This document shows positions 8,782 through 17,871 of a DNA stretch of 64,000 nt, piece by piece; position 1 is the first letter of the stretch; each line of letters starts with the position of its first letter. Location of the stretch: NCBI RefSeq assembly GCF_003391395.1, contig NZ_CP024190.1, positions 3,286,001 to 3,350,000 on the forward strand, in the 5' to 3' direction. Both the position numbers and the translations under genes were made by a program. The notes below the pieces were generated by a model. The model saw only the letters and a list, made by a program, of their open reading frames with translations, ran no database searches and was not told the origin of the DNA. Source of the DNA: Mycobacterium marinum. Lineage in GTDB: Bacteria > Actinomycetota > Actinomycetes > Mycobacteriales > Mycobacteriaceae.

Positions 8782-10644
8782 TCACCACGAGCCAAGCGAG
8801 CCGCTGCGCCGCTGATCGGCGAGGATTTCGCTGATGACATGGCGGGCACTGCCGGCCAGCTGAGGGTTGGTGGTCTGGTAGTAGGGAAGGGCAACGAGGG
8901 CGATCGACAAAGCCCGACCGCAACCGCGTGCCCAGGTTTCGGCGTCTACCCGCAGCATGGTGCGGAACTGCTCGCGCGCCGGCGCGGACAGCAGATTCCA
9001 CGCGGGGATGAGGTCGACACTGGGGTCGCCCACGCCCATCAAGCCGAAATCGATCACCCCCGCCAACCGGCCGTCGACGGTCAGGATGTTGAACGGGGAC
9101 AGGTCGCCGTGGAACCACGTCGGCGGCCCCGCGTACCCGGGGATGCGCAGCGCTCGTTCCCACGCGACGGTAACGGCCTGGACGTCGAGGCGTCCGTCCA
9201 GCATCGCCAACGCGCCGCGGACCTGGTCATCCTGCTCGGCCAAGGGCTTTCCCCGCACCGCGTCCGGCCCGCCTGCGGGGTCGATGCGGCGCAGGGCGCC
9301 GATGAAGTCGGCCAGGTCCCGAGCAAGTCCGATAGGATCGACAAGCTGGCCGACCTTCGGATTCTCACCGGTGACCCAACGGCAGATCGACCACGGCCAA
9401 GCGAACCCCTGCGCCGCGGCACCCAGCCCCACTGGGGCCGGGCTGGCGACGGGCAGCTGCGGGGCGATTCGACCGAGCCAGCGCTGCTCGGTTCGCAGGC
9501 TCGCCACCGCCCAGTGGATCCGCGGAAGCCGAACCGCCATGTCGGTTCCGAGCCGGTACATGGCGTTGTCTGTGCCGGCCGAGTCGATCGGTGTCAGTGG
9601 CAGGTCCGCCCAGTGCGGGAATTGGGTGGACACCAGCCGCCGGACCAGCGATGCGTCGATGTCCACCTCGTCGGCGTGCATCTTGGCGGCGGGAGCTCTC
9701 AGCCGCTTCTCGAACCTGATACTGCCGTCGGGTAGATCCCCGGCCGCGCTCCAGCCCAGTTTGCGGTAGAAGCCGGCGGCACGACTCAAGCCGTCGGTAG
9801 TCAGCCAGATCTCCGTGTGCCGTTCAAACAGTGTTGCTTCCACGCGCCGCATCAACGCGCTTCCCACACCGCGACCCTGAAACTGCGGTCGAACAAAGCA
9901 GGCGAACACGCTGCCGGCGGTCGCATCGGCCATCGTGAAACCCGCGGTGACCCCGTCGACATCTGCGACCCACAGGCACGGCGAGGCGCGCATGGCCTCT
10001 CGCACCGATTCTTTGGTGATGCCGAGTTCGGCGAGTTGCTCGAGCGACAGATGGTTCTCGGTGACACTGGTGCGGATCTCGAACACCGCGTCGATATCGG
10101 CCTCGCCGGCGATCCTGACCCAAACCCCCCTGCTGAGGGTGCGCTCGTAGCGATCGAAGACGTTTCCGTCCGGCTCGCGGATCCGGCTGGTGCGGCCAAA
10201 GCCAGCCCGCAGCGCGACCCGCGCCGAAGCCGAGTTCTCCGGCTCCACCTTGACCACCGCAACGGTGGCATCCAGCTCTGCCGCATAGCGGCACACCAGG
10301 TCGACCGCGCGGGTGGCCAGGCCGCGCCCGCGCCAGGCCGGGTAGAGGCCGTAGGCGACGTTGACCTCGCCGAAGGCCAGTCCCTCACCGGCAAATCGCA
10401 GGTCGACCGTCCCCGCCGGAACCTGCTGCGGCCCCACTCGGATCGCGAAGGCCCGCAGTGATCCGCCGGTAGCCCATTGGTCACGGCAGTGTTCGAAGTA
10501 CGCCGCCGCGCTGTGCTGGGTCACCACCCCGCCGCTGAGCCAGCGCGCTGTCAGCTCGTCTTGGCCGGCGACGTGCGCACTCACCTCATCGGGACGAAAC
10601 GGCGAGAGCGTGACCGTGCCATCCGATAGCGGTGGGTCGACCAT
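8782..10644 (-). CDS. Fusion protein: two GNAT acetyltransferase domains plus aminoglycoside-phosphotransferase-like kinase domain
   Basis: The 620-residue protein reads as three modules. Residues 1-170 are a RimJ/RimL-like GNAT fold with acetyl-CoA loop AWRGRGLATRAV (about 104-113) and a late NSASARVALRAGF block. Residues 172-318 are a second GNAT with FQGRGVGSALMRR (about 255-267) and AAGFYRKLGW. Residues 325-620 are an APH/choline-kinase-like fold with the Brenner motif HGDLSPFNIL (about 511) and the metal-binding IDFGLMGVGDPSVDL. All three modules keep their key motifs. A bifunctional acetyltransferase-phosphotransferase is known in aminoglycoside resistance, but substrates cannot be inferred here and resistance is not implied. 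It converges on fadD31 with only 3 bases between stop codons. Confidence 0.85.
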   Translation of the reverse strand: MVDPPLSDGTVTLSPFRPDEVSAHVAGQDELTARWLSGGVVTQHSAAAYFEHCRDQWATGGSLRAFAIRVGPQQVPAGTVDLRFAGEGLAFGEVNVAYGLYPAWRGRGLATRAVDLVCRYAAELDATVAVVKVEPENSASARVALRAGFGRTSRIREPDGNVFDRYERTLSRGVWVRIAGEADIDAVFEIRTSVTENHLSLEQLAELGITKESVREAMRASPCLWVADVDGVTAGFTMADATAGSVFACFVRPQFQGRGVGSALMRRVEATLFERHTEIWLTTDGLSRAAGFYRKLGWSAAGDLPDGSIRFEKRLRAPAAKMHADEVDIDASLVRRLVSTQFPHWADLPLTPIDSAGTDNAMYRLGTDMAVRLPRIHWAVASLRTEQRWLGRIAPQLPVASPAPVGLGAAAQGFAWPWSICRWVTGENPKVGQLVDPIGLARDLADFIGALRRIDPAGGPDAVRGKPLAEQDDQVRGALAMLDGRLDVQAVTVAWERALRIPGYAGPPTWFHGDLSPFNILTVDGRLAGVIDFGLMGVGDPSVDLIPAWNLLSAPAREQFRTMLRVDAETWARGCGRALSIALVALPYYQTTNPQLAGSARHVISEILADQRRSGSLGSW

Positions 10645-10724
10645 TCAGCGATTGTTGCCACCGACGTGTGCCGGGGCAACCGAATATTCCGGGAGCCGCA
10701 ACGCATCTCGCACCAGCAGCGATA

Positions 10725-11330
10725 TCACGGCCGAATGTCCGTGTACTGCAGGGTGTAGCCGTCGCTGGAAAACGTGAAGCCTTGTGCGCTCGTTTCACTT
10801 GCACAGGAGACACCGACGGATTCCTGAAAGTTGCACCGGAAACCGGCCGCATCGAGGACTTCGTTGAAGGGCAGAACCTTCGCCGGCTCAACGGCCGCAA
10901 AGGATTGTGCCTTGCTCAGCACGGCGAAGTGCGCCTCACCGGTCTCCTCGACCACGATCGCATTCGGCGCGTCGGTAGTCCCATCGGAGTTGGTCACCGT
11001 GTCTGGCGCACCGTGGATCCCGATCGCCGAACCACTGGCAGACTGACAACCGGCCTGGACATGGGGCAGGATCGCGCAACGCCAGCGACCGCTGGGCGAT
11101 TCGAAGTAGTAGCCCGCGCGAGCGCTGCCGGTGTCCAAGAAGTAGTCGGCCGCGTTCGCCAGCTGCAGATTATTACTGGGAGTCGGCAGTGTGGACGTAG
11201 AAATCGTGGTGCCGGTTGGCGCCGGAGAGCTCTCTGCGGTGGTAACGCCCGGCCCATCGCCACACCCCGCCGTGCTCGCCAACAACAGAATTGCTGCCCA
11301 TCTCCCGACGCCGGTACCGCTGATTCGCAT
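10725..11330 (-). CDS. Putative lipoprotein of unknown function
   Basis: The 201-residue product begins with a short basic N-terminus, a hydrophobic stretch and the lipobox LLASTAGC (Cys at about residue 23), followed by a Ser/Thr/Pro-rich linker. It is therefore a probable lipid-anchored cell-envelope protein. The mature part contains FESPSGRWRCAILP, VQAGCQS, FRCNFQES and GVSCASE. The paired cysteines suggest disulfides, and the layout resembles small mycobacterial secreted proteins of the 'F.SPSGN..C' type. No enzymatic motif is seen. It is followed on the same strand by another exported protein after a gap of about 90 bases. Confidence 0.75.
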   Translation of the reverse strand: MRISGTGVGRWAAILLLASTAGCGDGPGVTTAESSPAPTGTTISTSTLPTPSNNLQLANAADYFLDTGSARAGYYFESPSGRWRCAILPHVQAGCQSASGSAIGIHGAPDTVTNSDGTTDAPNAIVVEETGEAHFAVLSKAQSFAAVEPAKVLPFNEVLDAAGFRCNFQESVGVSCASETSAQGFTFSSDGYTLQYTDIRP

Positions 11331-11420
11331 ACGGCCATGGTGGCATTACCGCACCCAAGGCGGCCCCGGCTGGTCGAGCCGACGGTGCTGAACTTCGCAC
11401 CGGCATGCGGTCGTGCGCTT

Positions 11421-11954
11421 TCACAGGCTCGTCGCCTGCCCCATGATCAGCGGCGGTGGCGCCCCGGCGTGCGGATCGGCGCTGGCCTTGTAGAACGCCG
11501 GCAATGCGCCGGCCGCGGCGACGTATTCGGCATCAAGTGTCACCCGATACCACTGGATACCCATCGAGGCAGAGATCTGCGGGTCGGCGCTTCCGACGTT
11601 GACGATCTCGGTGACCCGCACGCACCTCACACGTTGGTCCATGCGTAATGAGAACTGCGCCAGCCCGTCTCGGTCGTGATCCGGCGATGTTGCGCCATAG
11701 ATCGCACGCATCGGCCGGCCCAGGTACCCCCAAGCCGCGCCGTAGTCGCGGTCGTTGACCGCGTTGAAGTAGTCCACGATCACCCGCTCGCCTCCATCAA
11801 CGGGCCTGGTGACAGGCCTGCCGCCGGCGCATCCGACCTCTGCCGATGGCCGCCCGCACAGCGGGTAGCCGGCTCCGAAAAGTGCCGTCACCGCGACCAA
11901 TGCCGCACCGGCCGCGAGCCTGCCTCGCTTCCGTGAAGGACCCACGGCAACCAC
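11421..11954 (-). CDS. Putative exported protein of unknown function
   Basis: The 177-residue product starts with a basic region (RKRGR) and a hydrophobic segment (LAAGAALVAVTALFGAGYPLC) typical of a signal sequence or signal anchor. The rest (VIVDYFNAVNDRDYGAAWGYLG...) resembles the NTF2/SnoaL-like folds found in many mycobacterial secreted lipoprotein-type proteins, which also begin with a 'V..YF.A.N..DY..AW' pattern; this assignment is tentative. A GTG at 11954 is the likely start. It lies between the lipoprotein gene and mpt63, all on the minus strand but with gaps of about 60-90 bases. Confidence 0.65.
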   Translation of the reverse strand: MVAVGPSRKRGRLAAGAALVAVTALFGAGYPLCGRPSAEVGCAGGRPVTRPVDGGERVIVDYFNAVNDRDYGAAWGYLGRPMRAIYGATSPDHDRDGLAQFSLRMDQRVRCVRVTEIVNVGSADPQISASMGIQWYRVTLDAEYVAAAGALPAFYKASADPHAGAPPPLIMGQATSL

Positions 11955-12012
11955 GATAAGGCCGTGGTGCGAGCGGGCAGGCCCGCACCGTGCCGGTCAA
12001 TCAGCAACCGTT

Positions 12013-12492
12013 CTAGGGACCCCAAATCATGAGATCTTCCATTCCATTGTTCATCGCAACAATGGTCGGAGCCGGACCGGTGACATCGAAGTAGATCTTC
12101 CCGGTCGATGATGCACCCTGTGGGATGGTGGCCCCGCTAATGGTGTTCGGGCCCGACGCTTGCCACAGGACTCGGTAGTTGACCCCGTCCGCGGTGCGAG
12201 CGTTGAACTGAGAAATCGCCGGAGTGACCGGGCCGCTGATTGCATTAACGGTGGCAGTGGCTTCCCAGACCTGGCCGGCTACCGGGTAGCCGGGGATCAC
12301 GTCCGAGCTGGATTTGAGATCGCTGACTGTCCAGCCGAGCACAACTTGACCAACGGAGTCGGTCATCTTCAACTCACTGCCGAATTTGCCGGTGATCGGA
12401 TATGCGGCGAATACGATTGGTGCAGTGATGGTCGCGATGGTCGCAATTGCCACGACGGCCACCGCCGTCTTTATCATCGTGGTGAGCTTCAT
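12013..12492 (-). CDS. mpt63: Immunogenic secreted protein MPT63
   Basis: The 159-residue protein has a clear signal peptide (MKLTTMIKTAVAVVAIATIA, cleavage near Ala29) and a mature domain starting AYPITGKFGSELKMTD. It goes on with VLGWTVSDLKSSSDVIPGYPV and ends MEDLMIWGP, as in MPT63/Rv1926c of M. tuberculosis, a small beta-sandwich secreted antigen. Its biochemical function is not known. The ATG at 12492 has an AGGAGGA ribosome binding site just upstream. It is flanked by the fadD31 region on one side and an arylsulfatase in divergent orientation on the other. It is one of the anchors of the Rv1924c-Rv1941 synteny. Confidence 0.97.
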   Translation of the reverse strand: MKLTTMIKTAVAVVAIATIATITAPIVFAAYPITGKFGSELKMTDSVGQVVLGWTVSDLKSSSDVIPGYPVAGQVWEATATVNAISGPVTPAISQFNARTADGVNYRVLWQASGPNTISGATIPQGASSTGKIYFDVTGPAPTIVAMNNGMEDLMIWGP

Positions 12493-12723
12493 TGGTCCTC
12501 CTCCACTATTTTTTTGGAGCGATCACGCCGTTCAAACCTCCCGGCATGACTAACTCTAGGTCTTAAATGGCGTATTGCTACCCGCAATTTGGCAGCAAAC
12601 ACCACTGCCCACCTGGCCCAAGTACCTTGCCGGTACGGCGGACAGACGCCGAAGAATCTGTAATGTGGCCGTCGAGAAGACCTCTGGCAGACAACAATCC
12701 GGGCACAGGAATCAGGAGCACGA

Positions 12724-15051
12724 ATGGTCGACTTGCCGCGCAACGAGCAACCGTTCGGCGGAGTTATCAACCCGGTGGTGGCCGACTCCACCCCGGTCAC
12801 CCCGTCGATCGACTATCCACCCGACGGGGCTCCCAACGTCGTTGTGGTGTTGCTCGACGACGTTGGGTTCGGCGCCCCTTCGACCTTCGGCGGACCAGTG
12901 CCTACCCCAACCCTGGACCGCATCGCCCAAGCCGGCTTGCGCTACAACCAATTCCACACCACCGCACTTTGCTCGCCCACCCGCGCCGCGTTGCTGACCG
13001 GCCGCAATCACCACAGCGCGCATATGGGGACGATCTGCGAGATCGCCTACGGGTTCCCCGGCTACGACAGTGTGCTGCCGCAGAGCACCGCCACCATCGC
13101 ACAGGTCCTGCGCATGAACGGCTACAACACCGCACTGTTCGGCAAAGCGCATTTCACTCCCACCTGGGAGATTGGCCCGGCGGGCCCCTTCGACCGGTGG
13201 CCCACCGGGCTGGGATTCGAACGCTTCTACGGTTTCCTGGGCGGCGACACGTCACAGTACGAGCCCGCGTTATTTGACCAAACCACGCCGGTTGAACCAT
13301 ACGTCGGGCGCGACGACTACCACCTCACCGAGGATCTTGCCGACAAGGCGATCGAGTGGATTCAGCGGCAACAGACATCCGCGCCGGACAAGCCGTTCCT
13401 GCTCTACTTGGCACCCGGCGCAACGCACAGTCCCCACCACGTCTGGCCAGAATGGTCGGACCGGTTCGCCGGACAGTTCGACGAGGGCTGGGACGCGCTG
13501 CGCGAGCAGACGTATGCCCGCCAGCTCGAGAGGGGAATCATTCCCCCCGGGACCCAACTAACACCACGACCCGAACAAATTCCGGCCTGGGCGGACTACG
13601 ACGATCGGTACAAGCCGGTGGCGCGTCGCCTGATGGAGGTTTATGCCGGTTTTCTGGCCCATACCGATGCCCAGATAGGCCGTATCGTCGATGCGATCGA
13701 CGACCTGGGGCAGTGGGAAAACACCTTGTTCATCTACATCTGCGGCGACAACGGCGCCTCGGCCGAAGGAACGGTGCACGGCGCCTGGAGCTCTCCTTCG
13801 TTTCAAAACGGGTTGCCCGAGGACCCCGAATGGCTGCTGGCCCACTTGGCCGATTTCGGCACGGTGCGCTGCGAGAACCACTACAACGTCGGCTGGGCCT
13901 GGGCGCTGGACTCACCGTTTCAGTGGATGAAACAGGTGGCATCCCATTTCGGCGGAACTCGCAACGGGATGGCCGTCTCCTGGCCCCGCGGGATTACCTG
14001 CGCGGGGGAGCAGCGCAGCCAGTTTCACCACGTCATCGACGTCGTTCCGACGATCTTGGAGGCCGCCGGAATCGAGATGCCCGAGCGCGTCAACGGTATC
14101 GAGCAGAAGCCGATCGAAGGTGTGAGCATGCGCTACTCCTTCGACGAGGCCGATGCCCACAGCCGACGCCGGACCCAGTATTTCGAGATCTTCGGCAATC
14201 GCGCCATCTATCACGAAGGTTGGATCGCGTCCTGTTTCCACGGCCGGCTGCCGTGGGTCCGCACCCAGCGAACCAACCCCTTCGGCGACTCCGAGCGCTG
14301 GGAGCTCTACCACCTCGCCGACGACTTCAGCCAGGGGGTAGATCTCGCCGAGCAATACCCGGACAAGCTCGCCGAGCTGCGGGCCGTGTTCGACACCGAA
14401 GCCCGCAAGTACGACGTCTACCCGCTCAGCGACGCGACGCTGGCCCGCGCGCTGCCCGCTAACCGGCCGAACCTGCTCGCCGGCCGCACCTCGGCTACTT
14501 ATTACCCCAGCCATGTGCGGATCCCCGAGACCTCGACGCTGCCCTACACCAGCACTTCATTCGAACTGCGGGCGCAGCTGCAGATCCCACGCGGCGGCGC
14601 CCAGGGGGTGGTCATCTGCATCGGTGGGTCAATGGGCGGGTGGAGCCTGTATCTGCAAGACGGCATCCCCACGTTCGCCTACAACTACTTGGGCCACGAA
14701 CTCACCACGGTCGCCGCCACCGATCCGCTTCCCGAGGGCCAGATAACCCTGGCGCTTTCGTTCGACTACGACGGCGGGGGACTGGGGAAGGGCGCGTTGG
14801 TCACCTTGGTCGTCGACGGCACCACGGTGGCCAGCGGGCGCGTTGAGCAGACGGTTCCGTTCCGATTTTCAATGAGCGGAGAAACCCTCGATGTTGGACT
14901 CGACACCGGCTCACCCGTCGCGCCCTACGAGCACAGTTTCCCGTTCACCGGCCGTATCCACCGGATAGATGCCAGTGTGAGCCCGCGTCCGGCCGACCTT
15001 GCCGCCGCCCTTTCCGACATCGAGATGCGCGCGGCACTGGGCTCCCAATAG
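12724..15051 (+). CDS. Arylsulfatase (formylglycine-dependent sulfatase)
   Basis: The 775-residue hydrolase has the sulfatase signature LCSPTRAALLTGRNHH, with Cys83 as the residue converted to formylglycine by a maturase. It also has the metal-binding LLDDVGFGAPSTFGG near residue 45 and the late GDNGASAEG motif. After the catalytic domain (to about residue 560) there is a beta-rich C-terminal region (FELRAQLQIPRGGAQGVVICIGG ... IHRIDASVSP) as in the long mycobacterial AtsA/AtsD-type enzymes. It cleaves sulfate esters; the natural substrate is unknown. No signal peptide is apparent, so it is probably cytosolic. An AGGAG site precedes the ATG. It is divergent from mpt63 and absent at this point in the M. 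tuberculosis order. Confidence 0.92.
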   Translation: MVDLPRNEQPFGGVINPVVADSTPVTPSIDYPPDGAPNVVVVLLDDVGFGAPSTFGGPVPTPTLDRIAQAGLRYNQFHTTALCSPTRAALLTGRNHHSAHMGTICEIAYGFPGYDSVLPQSTATIAQVLRMNGYNTALFGKAHFTPTWEIGPAGPFDRWPTGLGFERFYGFLGGDTSQYEPALFDQTTPVEPYVGRDDYHLTEDLADKAIEWIQRQQTSAPDKPFLLYLAPGATHSPHHVWPEWSDRFAGQFDEGWDALREQTYARQLERGIIPPGTQLTPRPEQIPAWADYDDRYKPVARRLMEVYAGFLAHTDAQIGRIVDAIDDLGQWENTLFIYICGDNGASAEGTVHGAWSSPSFQNGLPEDPEWLLAHLADFGTVRCENHYNVGWAWALDSPFQWMKQVASHFGGTRNGMAVSWPRGITCAGEQRSQFHHVIDVVPTILEAAGIEMPERVNGIEQKPIEGVSMRYSFDEADAHSRRRTQYFEIFGNRAIYHEGWIASCFHGRLPWVRTQRTNPFGDSERWELYHLADDFSQGVDLAEQYPDKLAELRAVFDTEARKYDVYPLSDATLARALPANRPNLLAGRTSATYYPSHVRIPETSTLPYTSTSFELRAQLQIPRGGAQGVVICIGGSMGGWSLYLQDGIPTFAYNYLGHELTTVAATDPLPEGQITLALSFDYDGGGLGKGALVTLVVDGTTVASGRVEQTVPFRFSMSGETLDVGLDTGSPVAPYEHSFPFTGRIHRIDASVSPRPADLAAALSDIEMRAALGSQ

Positions 15052-15225
15052 ATCGCGCTGGTCGGTGACCTACACCGCACCCGTCGGTGATCACGGCAAC
15101 CCACCCACCGCGTTGCCGTGCTGCCTGAAGCGCTCGCATCGTTAGTGGCTCAAGTTTCACAACCGAACCTGGACACCGGCGCCAGGTTTGGCCCCATCGG
15201 CGCGCCGGCTGGTTATTCTCACCCG

Positions 15226-15906
15226 GTGTCCGCCATGTGGAGCAGCCTGCTGCCGTTGATTCTTGGCAGTCTGCTGGAACCGATCGAACTTGCCATAACC
15301 ATCATGCTGCTGGGCACGCCCGCGCGTACTCGAACCGCCGGCGCTTGGATCGCCGGCCATGGCTGCACACGTCTGCTGCAGGGCCTGGTCTTCGGCACCA
15401 TCCTGCACTGGGGAGCTCGCCGCTCTGCACCCAACCACGCGCACCACTGGATTGTGTCGACCGTCCTTCTGATCGTGGCGCTGATATTTCTGGTCACCGC
15501 GGCCCGAGAGTTCTTCGGCGATAACGACCCGGAGGCGCCACCGCCCAAGTGGATGGCGATGCTGATGTCGGCGACACCCACCAGGGCGTTCCTCATCGGC
15601 GCGGGCCTGGTGACCGTATCGGTGAAATCGTGGGTCTTCACGCTGGCGGCGATCAGCGTGATCGGCAACGCGGGCCTGCCACGAGTCGGCAACATGGCTT
15701 CCTACGTGCTTTTCGTGTTGCTTGCCCTGAGTACAAATCTGCTCGTGGTAGCCATGGCCGCACTGTTCCCTGATCAGTCGCGCGCCCTGCTGGACCGGAT
15801 CCAGCGCTGGCTGCAGGACAACGACAGACCGATCATGATCGTGGTGGGATTGGGGTTTGGGATCTGGTTCGGATTCAAGGCCCTGCACGGCCTCGGGGTG
15901 ATCTAG
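15226..15906 (+). CDS. GAP/Sap-family integral membrane protein
   Basis: About 226 residues form six hydrophobic segments: LLPLILGSLLEPIELAITIMLL, CTRLLQGLVFG, WIVSTVLLIVALIFLV, RAFLIGAGLVTVSVKSWVFTLAAI, SYVLFVLLALSTNLLVVAM and IMIVVGLGFGIWFGFKAL. This is the layout of GAP proteins (GPL-addressing protein, and Sap for sulfolipid), small mycobacterial membrane proteins needed for surface export of glycopeptidolipids or sulfolipids. The exact lipid partner here is unknown. The start is GTG 15226 or ATG 15235. The upstream arylsulfatase ends at 15051 on the same strand, so a link with sulfated lipid is conceivable but only by proximity. Confidence 0.8.
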   Translation: MSAMWSSLLPLILGSLLEPIELAITIMLLGTPARTRTAGAWIAGHGCTRLLQGLVFGTILHWGARRSAPNHAHHWIVSTVLLIVALIFLVTAAREFFGDNDPEAPPPKWMAMLMSATPTRAFLIGAGLVTVSVKSWVFTLAAISVIGNAGLPRVGNMASYVLFVLLALSTNLLVVAMAALFPDQSRALLDRIQRWLQDNDRPIMIVVGLGFGIWFGFKALHGLGVI

Positions 15907-15942
15907 GTCCCGCAGCCCAGCGATGCGCCAACGGACGGCCAG

Positions 15943-16800
15943 TCACGATGGTGAGGTGACCGCGCGTCGGCGCGTCCACAACGTATAGAGCATCCCCAAC
16001 GCCGCGGTGAGCAAACCGTAGAGCGCCACGGCGGCGTGCTCGTCAGCGTTGGGAAAATTGGCCGACGCGATCGCCAACGCGGTCGCGGGATGGCGGCAGC
16101 TGCTGGCGAACGCCAACACCGTCGACGATTCCCGGTCGGGGCCGCCCAAGAGATGACCAATGGCGAAGGTGCCAGCAATGAATGCCAACATGGCCACCAA
16201 GGTCGATTCACCGATGAGCTTCCACATCTCGGGCGCAGCTGAGATCAGCAGCGCAATCATTGCGATCGGCAGCACCCACTTCTGCGCGCGCTGGATGGGC
16301 AGCGCGATGCGGGTTGCCGCATCCGGCCAGCGCGCTCTGATCGCCATCCCGGCGCCTAGCGGGGCCAGCACAGATATGGCCATCAGCTCTCCGATGGCCC
16401 CGGGTCTGGAGACGAGTTGGCGCCCGAAGATGTCATCGAGCAACATCGCGGCCATGGTTAGCACGGGAACGACGAGGACGGCGAGGATGATGACCAGGCC
16501 CAGGGCGTACTGAACGTGCCCGCCCGCTTTTTCTCCGCGACGCGGCAACAACGGGGGCAGCGGTGACAACGACAGTGTGACAAGCGCAATCGCGATTTGT
16601 GGACGCAGCTCCAGCAAGCGAACGAGCAGTATTGCTAGCACGGGTGCAACGATCAGCACGGCCAACACCGAACGGGCCAGCAGACCCGGGCGTCTCAGCA
16701 CATAGAGCACGTCGGAAAAGTGTGCTGTCAGCCCGTAGCCGAGGATCACCACGAACAGGCTCAACTGAAAGGCGATCTTCGCCGCTTCGACCATCGTCAC
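15943..16800 (-). CDS. Bile acid:sodium symporter-like (BASS/SBF) membrane protein
   Basis: The 285-residue protein has eight to nine hydrophobic segments, among them IAFQLSLFVVILGYGLTA and SVLAVLIVAPVLAILLVRLLE, and a late segment ending with LAFASSCRHPATALAIASANF. That last block is characteristic of the crossover region of the SBF/BASS fold, where polar residues bind sodium. Such proteins transport organic anions or other small molecules in the cytoplasmic membrane; the substrate is not predictable. GTG 16800 or ATG 16794 is the start. It converges with the GAP-family gene and is not evidently part of an operon. Confidence 0.8.
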   Translation of the reverse strand: MTMVEAAKIAFQLSLFVVILGYGLTAHFSDVLYVLRRPGLLARSVLAVLIVAPVLAILLVRLLELRPQIAIALVTLSLSPLPPLLPRRGEKAGGHVQYALGLVIILAVLVVPVLTMAAMLLDDIFGRQLVSRPGAIGELMAISVLAPLGAGMAIRARWPDAATRIALPIQRAQKWVLPIAMIALLISAAPEMWKLIGESTLVAMLAFIAGTFAIGHLLGGPDRESSTVLAFASSCRHPATALAIASANFPNADEHAAVALYGLLTAALGMLYTLWTRRRAVTSPS

Positions 16801-16869
16801 CGCGCCAGCTTGCCACGACCGGGAGATCGGTGAGACCTGAATGCGTTGCCGGCTAAAGCAATAGCGAGC

Positions 16870-17871
16870 CTATGGGTGCCAAAGCCGGACCGTAACCAGG
16901 TAGAACACCACGGCCCAGGCCCCGTTGACCAGCACTACCAACAGCATTCCGCCGACGTTGGTACGCGGCTGACGAGCGCTGGCCTTCGGCCTGAGCCACC
17001 ACCCGATGATCGGCATGCTGTAGTAGGGCATGGTGATGTAGCTCATCACAAAGCTGGACAACAGGTTGCCCACCAACATCCCCAACCACAGTGGCATGCG
17101 CAGCGGACTGAGCAGCATCGTCAACAACACCACGGTGGGGTAGAGCCCTAACCACACCGCCACCGAAGTCTTGAAATCCGAAGGTGGCGGGGCTGTCTCG
17201 TCACCGAGGACGAACCAGCTGCCGAATGACTGATCGATCTTGCGCATCTTGTAGTCCCGGAAGTGCGGGTGGTGCATGAGTTGCTTGCGCGCCTCCGAAG
17301 TCAGCCAGGCGTCCAGATGCTCGGCGGTGTCGAATCGATAGCAGATTGTCCACTCGTCTTGGATGCCAGCGACCGGGCGGAACATCTCGGCACCGCGAAA
17401 GCCCGCGAACTTGCTTTCGGCTGCCACGATCTCCTTCTGCCAAGCCAGGAACTCATCCACCCGTTCTTCGGGAACCCGGTGCGACACTACGACGGTCATC
17501 AGCGCGTCATCAGCCTCGGTACTTCGTGCGATCACCTGACAACTGGCCGGTCCGGCAAAAATCCCCGCCGCCTCACTGACCATGAGCTGGCGGCTGGAAC
17601 TGTCCAACCAACTTTTTGCGTTTGGAGCCGAGTCGAAGCGATAGACGGCAATCCACTCGGACTGCGCCCCGCCGGGTGGCCGCAGCTCGGAGCCGAGGTA
17701 GCCCGGATAGTGCGAGAGCCCCTTGTGAAGCTTCTGCTGCCAAGCCACGTAGTCGTCTTCGCGACCGGAATGTATTGCCTGACCGATGATCACGGTCACC
17801 GCGTTGTCGCGTGGCTCGACCGCACGGTAGGACCCGGACCGGTCGCCGCCGGGCGCCTTCCGCCCCATCAA
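16870..17871 (-). CDS. Tandem antibiotic-biosynthesis-monooxygenase (ABM)-domain protein with C-terminal membrane segments
   Basis: The 333-residue product holds two ABM-like ferredoxin-fold repeats: VTVIIGQAIHSGREDDYVAWQQKL...FAG at about residues 23-110, and MTVVVSHRVPEERVDEFLAWQKEI...RKQL at about 122-215. Each has the 'Y..W...L' and 'W...YRFD' patterns. A region with three hydrophobic segments follows (VWLGLYPTVVLLTMLL, LWLGMLVGNLLSSFVMSY, GGMLLVVLVNGAWAVVFYLV). Single ABM proteins are small cofactor-independent oxygenases or haem-degrading enzymes; the tandem form with a membrane tail is found in bacteria without a fixed function. Start uncertain (TTG 17871 or ATG 17868; a GTG near VTVIIG is possible). 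Confidence 0.8.
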   Translation of the reverse strand: MMGRKAPGGDRSGSYRAVEPRDNAVTVIIGQAIHSGREDDYVAWQQKLHKGLSHYPGYLGSELRPPGGAQSEWIAVYRFDSAPNAKSWLDSSSRQLMVSEAAGIFAGPASCQVIARSTEADDALMTVVVSHRVPEERVDEFLAWQKEIVAAESKFAGFRGAEMFRPVAGIQDEWTICYRFDTAEHLDAWLTSEARKQLMHHPHFRDYKMRKIDQSFGSWFVLGDETAPPPSDFKTSVAVWLGLYPTVVLLTMLLSPLRMPLWLGMLVGNLLSSFVMSYITMPYYSMPIIGWWLRPKASARQPRTNVGGMLLVVLVNGAWAVVFYLVTVRLWHP

